Origin: Rhodospirillaceae bacterium bin65
GTDB lineage: Bacteria > Pseudomonadota > Alphaproteobacteria > Bin65
Assembly (NCBI GenBank): GCA_002238725.1
Contig: MPMX01000001.1
Coordinates: 62,001 to 126,000, forward strand
Direction: 5' to 3'
Length of the DNA stretch: 64,000 nucleotides
Shown: one piece after another, positions 59,668-64,000 of the stretch
How the letters are laid out: each line of letters starts with the position of its first letter
How positions within the stretch are numbered: position 1 is the first letter of the stretch
Position numbers and translations under genes: made by a program
Notes under the pieces: model-generated
The model's database searches: none
Told to the model about the DNA's origin: nothing
Seen by the model: the letters and a program-made list of their open reading frames with translations, nothing else

Positions 59668-61364
59668 GTGTTCGCGCGCGCAGGCGATGGCGTCGTCGTA
59701 GCCGGCGTCGGCGTGGCGCATGACGCCGCTGGCCGGATCGTTCCACAGCACCCGCCCGATACGCGCCGCGGCTTCGTCCGTGCCGTCGCACACCAGCACC
59801 ATGCCGGCATGCTGGGAAAAGCCGATGCCAACGCCCCCGCCGTGATGCAGGCTGACCCAGGTCGCGCCCGAGGCCGTGTTGAGCATCGCGTTCAGCATCG
59901 GCCAGTCGGAGACCGCGTCCGAACCGTCGATCATGCCTTCGGTCTCACGGTTCGGGCTCGCCACCGAGCCGCTGTCCAGATGGTCCCGGCCGATCACGAC
60001 GGGCGCCTTGAGTTCGCCGTTCGCGACCATTTCGTTGAAGGCGAGGCCGAGCCGATGCCGGTCCCCGAGCCCGACCCAGCAGATGCGCGAGGGCAGGCCC
60101 TGGAAGCGGATGCGCTTGCGCGCCATGTCCAGCCAGTTGTGCAGATGCGGATTGTCCGGCATCAGCTCCTTCACCTTCGCGTCGGTGCGGTAAATGTCCT
60201 CCGGATCGCCGGACAGGGCGGCCCAGCGGAACGGCCCGACGCCACGGCAGAACAGCGGCCGGATATAGGCGGGCACGAAGCCGGGGAAGTCGAAGGCATT
60301 CTCGACGCCCATTTCCTGCGCCATCTGGCGGATATTGTTGCCGTAATCTAGGGTCGGCACGCCCCGGGCCCAGAAATCGAGCATGGCGCGGACCTGGACG
60401 GCCATCGATTCCTTGGCCGCCTTCATCGTCCCGGCGGGGTCGCTCTCGCGCCGCTCCTCCCATTCGGCGAGGGTCCAGCCGGCGGGCAGATAGCCGTTCA
60501 GCGGATCGTGGGCGCTGGTCTGGTCGGTCACCGCGTCGGGCCGCACGCCGCGCCTGACCAGTTCCGGATAAATCTCTGCGGCGTTGCCGAGCAGGCCGAC
60601 CGAGACCGCCTCCTTGCGCGCGCAGGCGTCGTCGATAATCGCCAGCGCCTCATCCAGATCCGTCGACTCGCGGTCCAGATAGCCGGTCTTGAGCCGCATT
60701 TCGATCCGGCTCGGCTGGCACTCGACCGAGAGCAGCGACGCGCCGGCCATGGTCGCCGCCATCGGCTGGGCGGCGCCGCCCCGCCTCGGCCCCCCCCCCC
60801 CGGCGGGGCCCCCCCCAGCCCCCCCGGCCCGCCGGTCAGGATCCAGCGGCCGGAAAGGTCGCCGCCGTAATGTTGCCGCCCGACCTCGACGAAGGTCTCG
60901 TAGGTGCCCTGAACGATGCCCTGACTGCCGATATAGATCCACGAGCCGGCCGTCATCTGGCCGAACATCATCAGGCCTGCACGGTCGAGCTCGTTGAATT
61001 TCTCGAGTGTCGCCCAGTGGGGCACGATGTTGGAGTTGGCGATCAGGACCCGCGGCGCATCGGCGTGGGTGCGGAACACGCCGACCGGCTTGCCCGACTG
61101 GACCAGCAGGGTCTCGTCGTCTTCGAGGCCCTGCAGCGCGCGCACGATGCGGTCGTAGCTCTCCCAGTTGCGCGCCGCCCGGCCGATGCCGCCATAGACC
61201 ACCAGTTCCTGGGGCTTCTCGGCGACCTGGGCGTCCAGATTGTTCATCAGCATGCGCATTGGCGCTTCGGTCAGCCAGCTTTTGCAGCTCAGCTCGTCGC
61301 CGTGCGGCGCGCGAATTTCGCGGGTGTTGTCGAGGCGGCTGTTCTCGGTCGGGCGGTCGCTCAC
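59638..61364 (-). CDS. hutU: Urocanate hydratase, reading frame broken by a C-rich tract
   Basis: Urocanase hydrates urocanate to imidazolonepropionate in histidine breakdown and holds a tightly bound NAD+. The N-terminal part reads [20 protein letters not shown] to RWILTGG. The C-terminal part resumes at [20 protein letters not shown] and contains [34 protein letters not shown] and [20 protein letters not shown]. Between them the expected GLGGMGGAQP text is replaced by G/P-rich codons from a C-rich tract, with a frame change and extra bases. The total of 1,727 bases is not a multiple of three. The GTG start overlaps the hutC stop. Either the gene is inactive or the tract is an assembly fault. 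Confidence 0.9.
60786..60830. repeat. C-rich low-complexity tract inside hutU
   Basis: Runs of 12, 8 and 7 C lie within 45 bases, separated by GG-C-GGGG and AG. They fall exactly where the conserved NAD-binding glycine-rich loop of urocanase should be encoded, and the frame differs on the two sides. Nothing else in the window looks like this. Confidence 0.9.
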
Positions 61365-62140
61365 GGCATTTGCTCCGGTTGGGGGGATCGCGGCAGGCCG
61401 GTATCGTGGGCGAAGCGGGTCGCCAGGTAGAAGCGGTCGCCGGGGTGGGTCAGCCAGGCGCGCGACGCCACCCGGCCGCCGGACCAGGTGCGCCGGTGCA
61501 ACTGCAGGCAAGGCTGGTGCCGACCGATGCCCAGCAATTCCCGCTCCATCGGTCCGGGCAGGACCGCTTCGAGCCGGTGCTCGACCTCGCTGAGCGGCGC
61601 GGCGCGCATAAGATATTCGTTCGGCGTCTGGCGCGTGAGATCGACCGCAAGATAGTCCGGCGCGGCCGCCGGATTGACCCAGCGGTCCTCAAGCTGAAAT
61701 GGTGCGCCGTCCAGCCGGTGGACCAGTCGGCTGTGGAACAGGCCGGCGCCCGGCTCCGTTTCCAGTTCCTCGGCGATCTCGTCCGGCGGCACGGCCCATT
61801 CGTGCAGGACGACATCGCAGCCATAGGCGCCGCGGCGGCGGATGACATCGGCGATATTGCGGATTTCCAGCAAATCTAGCCGGGCGCGCCGGTCGGCCAC
61901 GAAAGTGCCCTGCCCCTGGACCCGGCGCAGCCAGCCGTCGTCCTTCAGTTCGCGCAGGGCGCGATGCACCGTCATCCGGCTGGCGCCGGACAGCCTGACC
62001 AGCTCGTTCTCCGACGGGATGCGGTGGTCGACCGGCCAGTCGCCAGTCAGAATCGAGCGGCGGACATAGTCCTTGACCTGCTGGTAGAGCGGCGTCGATC
62101 CGGCCGCATCGAAGGTCAGCGCGGAGGACCGGCCGCTCAT
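61361..62140 (-). CDS. hutC: GntR/UTRA-family regulator of histidine utilisation
   Basis: HutC represses hut genes until urocanate binds. The 259-residue protein has a GntR winged helix ([60 protein letters not shown]) and a UTRA ligand domain ([40 protein letters not shown]). Histidine-pathway identity rests on the adjoining hutU and the HutC-like UTRA text. The ATG overlaps the livF stop upstream, and its stop overlaps the hutU GTG, so the importer, regulator and enzyme form one unit. Confidence 0.93.
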   Translation of the reverse strand: MSGRSSALTFDAAGSTPLYQQVKDYVRRSILTGDWPVDHRIPSENELVRLSGASRMTVHRALRELKDDGWLRRVQGQGTFVADRRARLDLLEIRNIADVIRRRGAYGCDVVLHEWAVPPDEIAEELETEPGAGLFHSRLVHRLDGAPFQLEDRWVNPAAAPDYLAVDLTRQTPNEYLMRAAPLSEVEHRLEAVLPGPMERELLGIGRHQPCLQLHRRTWSGGRVASRAWLTHPGDRFYLATRFAHDTGLPRSPQPEQMP

Positions 62141-62844
62141 CCGGCCAGTCCCAGATAGGCTTCGACCAGCGCCGGATCCTCGCGCGCGGCCCCGGCCGTG
62201 CCGCTCCACACCGCCCGGCCGGATTCGAGCACGCAGACGGTATCGGCGATGTCGAAAGCGCGCTGGGTGCTTTGCTCGACCAGCAGGATTGCAAGCCCGT
62301 CGTCGCGCAGCCGGTCGAGTGCGGCGTAGCAGACGTCGATGACGGCCGGCATGAGGCCGAGCGAAACCTCGTCGATCAGCAGCAGGCGCGGCTCCGCCAT
62401 CAGGGCGCGGCCGATCGCCAGCATCTGCTGCTCGCCGCCGGACATCGAACCGGCCAGCTGCTTCAGCCGACCTTCCAGCCGCGGAAACAGCGCCACTACC
62501 CGCTCGACATTGCGCGCTTCGACCCGCTGCGACCGGCTGTAGCCGCCGACAGTCAGGTTTTCCTGCACGCTCAGGTCCGGGAACAGGCGGCGGCCTTCCG
62601 GCACCAGGGCGATGCCACGCCTTACCCGGCTGCGCGCCGGCTCGGCGGTGATGTCCGCATCGTCGAACAGTACCCGACCACCCATTACGGCAACATGGCC
62701 GGCGACAGCCATCAGGGTCGAGGATTTGCCCGCGCCGTTGGCGCCGATCAGCGCCAGCACGCTGCCATCCGGCACTTCCAGGCTGAGTTCGGTGACCGCC
62801 CGGAACGGACCGTAGCCACAGGTCAGGCGGTCAAGCCGCAGCAT
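62137..62844 (-). CDS. livF: Branched-chain-type amino-acid importer ATPase LivF
   Basis: A 235-residue ATPase of the LivF type: Walker A ALIGANGAGKSSTL, VPEGRRLFPDLSVQENL, signature GSMSGGEQQMLAIGRALM and Walker B LLLIDEVSLGL with the following LAILLVEQS. The phrase EGRRLFPDLSV is diagnostic of LivF. It overlaps livG by 14 bases and hutC by four. In a hut operon the importer may bring in histidine or another pathway substrate; this is inferred from position. Confidence 0.94.
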   Translation of the reverse strand: MLRLDRLTCGYGPFRAVTELSLEVPDGSVLALIGANGAGKSSTLMAVAGHVAVMGGRVLFDDADITAEPARSRVRRGIALVPEGRRLFPDLSVQENLTVGGYSRSQRVEARNVERVVALFPRLEGRLKQLAGSMSGGEQQMLAIGRALMAEPRLLLIDEVSLGLMPAVIDVCYAALDRLRDDGLAILLVEQSTQRAFDIADTVCVLESGRAVWSGTAGAAREDPALVEAYLGLAG

Positions 62845-63613
62845 CGCGCGCCTCCCCCGGGGCTTCCGATGCCGCGCCGAGATAGGCGTCGCGCACTGCT
62901 GGATCGGCCATGACTTCCGCCGGGTCGCCGTCGCCGATCTTGCGGCCGTTGTCCAGCACCACCAGTTGCCGGCAGACCCGCATGACCTCACTCAGATTGT
63001 GCTCGATGAGGACGACGGTCGTGCCCTGGCGGTTCAGGTCCACCACCGTGTCGGCCAGCCGTGCCGCCTCGCTGGTGTTCAGGCCGGCCAGCGGTTCGTC
63101 GAGCAGCAGCACCTTGGGATCGAGCGCGAGCGCCCGCGCCACCTCCACCCGCTTGAGGTAGCCCAGCGGCAGTTCGGCCGGCAGCGCGTCCGCCGCGTCA
63201 GCGACGCCGACCAGATCGAGCAGGGTGCGCGCGCGGTCCCGTTCCGCCTGCCGCGAGGCGGTGGCGAGCGCCTTGAGCGGGTCGGCGGTCTTGGCGTAGC
63301 CGGCGGCGAGCGCAACGTTTTCGACCGCCGTCATGCCGGCGAACGGCCGGACGATCTGCTGCGACAAGCCGAGGCCGAGCCGCACCCGGCGATGGGTCGG
63401 CAGGCGGGAAATCTCCGCGCCGTCCAGCACGATGCTGCCGGTCTGCGGACGGACCATCCCGGTGACAGCGCGCAGCATCGTCGTCTTGCCGGCGCCGTTC
63501 GGGCCGATCAGCCCGAGCAATGCGCCTTTGGCCACTTCGAAACCGACATCGGCCAGCGCATCGACGCCGCCGAAGCGCACCGAAACACCGGAAATGGAGA
63601 GCAATGCATCCAT
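62831..63613 (-). CDS. livG: Branched-chain-type amino-acid importer ATPase LivG
   Basis: The LivG-type ATPase of 260 residues: VSVRFGGVDALADVGFEVAK, Walker A GLIGPNGAGKTTML, GLGLSQQIVRPFAGMTAVEN, signature region ELPLGYLKRVEVARALA, Walker B VLLLDEPLAGLN and VVLIEHNLSEVMRVC. The signature reads LPLGY where LSGGQ is usual; LivG proteins commonly have LPYGQ here, so this is a mild variant. It lies between livM and livF. Confidence 0.94.
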   Translation of the reverse strand: MDALLSISGVSVRFGGVDALADVGFEVAKGALLGLIGPNGAGKTTMLRAVTGMVRPQTGSIVLDGAEISRLPTHRRVRLGLGLSQQIVRPFAGMTAVENVALAAGYAKTADPLKALATASRQAERDRARTLLDLVGVADAADALPAELPLGYLKRVEVARALALDPKVLLLDEPLAGLNTSEAARLADTVVDLNRQGTTVVLIEHNLSEVMRVCRQLVVLDNGRKIGDGDPAEVMADPAVRDAYLGAASEAPGEARDAAA

Positions 63614-63623
63614 TGCGTTCCTC

Positions 63624-64000
63624 CTACTCCGCCGTCCGCCTGCCCGAAATCCGGCGCCACAGCATACGCATCAGGCTGTCGATGCCGCCGGGCGCGAAAT
63701 ACATGACGGCGAAAAGCAGAACGCCGTAGATCAGCAGCTTATAGTCGGCGAACACCTGGAGCAGAAGCGGCAGCACACTGAGGAATGCCGCCGCTACGAC
63801 GACACCCCAGACCGATCCGATGCCGCCAACGATCACCATGGCGAGCACCGAGATGGATTCGATGAAATCGAAACTTTCGACCTCGACGAACTTGACATAG
63901 TGGGCGAACAGGGCCCCGGCGAGGCCGGCCAGCGCCGTACCGAACACGAAGGCGGTCAGCTTGTAGCGCGCGACGTCGACGCCGAGGGTCCGGGCTGTAT
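63624..64000 (-). CDS. livM: Branched-chain-type amino-acid importer permease LivM, C-terminal part
   Basis: These are the last ~125 residues of a LivM permease, continuing off the window. Seen are TARTLGVDVARYKLTAFVFG, ALAGLAGALFAHYVKFVEVE, the conserved SISVLAMVIVGGIGSVWGVV and a final helix LLIYGVLLFAVMYFAPGGI followed by a basic tail. The GGIGSVWG motif is typical of LivM. livG follows after ten bases. LivH and the binding protein should lie further right. Confidence 0.93.
   Translation of the reverse strand, partial: TARTLGVDVARYKLTAFVFGTALAGLAGALFAHYVKFVEVESFDFIESISVLAMVIVGGIGSVWGVVVAAAFLSVLPLLLQVFADYKLLIYGVLLFAVMYFAPGGIDSLMRMLWRRISGRRTAE

Overview
The window looks like a chromosomal segment of a high-GC (about two thirds G+C by eye) alphaproteobacterium, probably Rhodospirillales-like. 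The pointers are an MlaA lipoprotein, the membrane-bound urate oxidase PuuD fused to a cytochrome c domain, a BMP-type nucleoside importer next to xdhABC, and many ATGA stop/start overlaps. Genes are dense, in short operons on both strands. I saw no rRNA, tRNA, CRISPR array or recognisable transposase.

Layout. 1-3.7 kb: partial mlaA (-), a small membrane protein, a hotdog thioesterase and a ClC channel (+). 4.1-9.6 kb (-): a tightly overlapping operon HD-protein > puuD > puuE > alc > allA, with a YcaQ-like DNA glycosylase just upstream. 9.7-12.8 kb: an SDR, then an accessory patch with a small lipoprotein, a 19-bp direct repeat and a DUF2806 gene of lower GC. 12.9-19.5 kb: an HpaB-type flavin hydroxylase and a MaoC hydratase (-), opposite a copper amine oxidase, a zinc alcohol dehydrogenase and an enolase-superfamily enzyme (+). 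19.5-28.4 kb: ProX-type deacylase, DUF1445 and UbiD (-), then HyuA/HyuB, an ArsR-SRPBCC pair with a visible operator, and a haloalkane-dehalogenase-like hydrolase (+).

28.6-39.2 kb: uraD (-) diverges from a 10-kb operon uraH-xdhA-xdhB-xdhC-ABC ATPase-permease-permease-BMP protein (+), closed by a strong terminator. With the 4-8 kb operon this gives the complete route xanthine > urate > hydroxyisourate > OHCU > allantoin > allantoate > ureidoglycolate > glyoxylate + urea, plus an importer for nucleosides or bases. The importer ATPase has a C-terminal frameshift.

39.2-47.3 kb: a likely catabolic unit for an imported amino acid or amine: MetX-like hydrolase and glutamine-synthetase-like ligase (-), divergent Lrp regulator, Rieske oxygenase with quaternary-amine-type iron-site residues, a polar amino-acid ABC importer (Ehu-like) and glyoxalase I (+). 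47.4-51 kb: GST and an SDR lacking its catalytic residues, then fdhD and moaA (molybdenum cofactor functions that fit xdh). 51-57 kb: P450, a two-domain hotdog dehydratase, an MFE-type SDR, enoyl-CoA hydratase, an arylsulfotransferase-like beta-propeller protein and ispH. 57.4-64 kb (-): TauD dioxygenase; a 1.2-kb segment flanked by copies of the hutU 3' end and carrying a toxin-less AbrB/MazE-like antitoxin gene and diverged repeats; then hutU (broken by a C-rich tract), hutC and livF/livG/livM of a branched-chain-type importer.

The best candidates for something undescribed are the HD-domain gene that leads the urate operon, the Rieske/ligase/importer unit, and the segment inserted at the hutU 3' end. 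The two frame breaks (importer ATPase and hutU) may be assembly errors and should be resolved before either gene is called dead.
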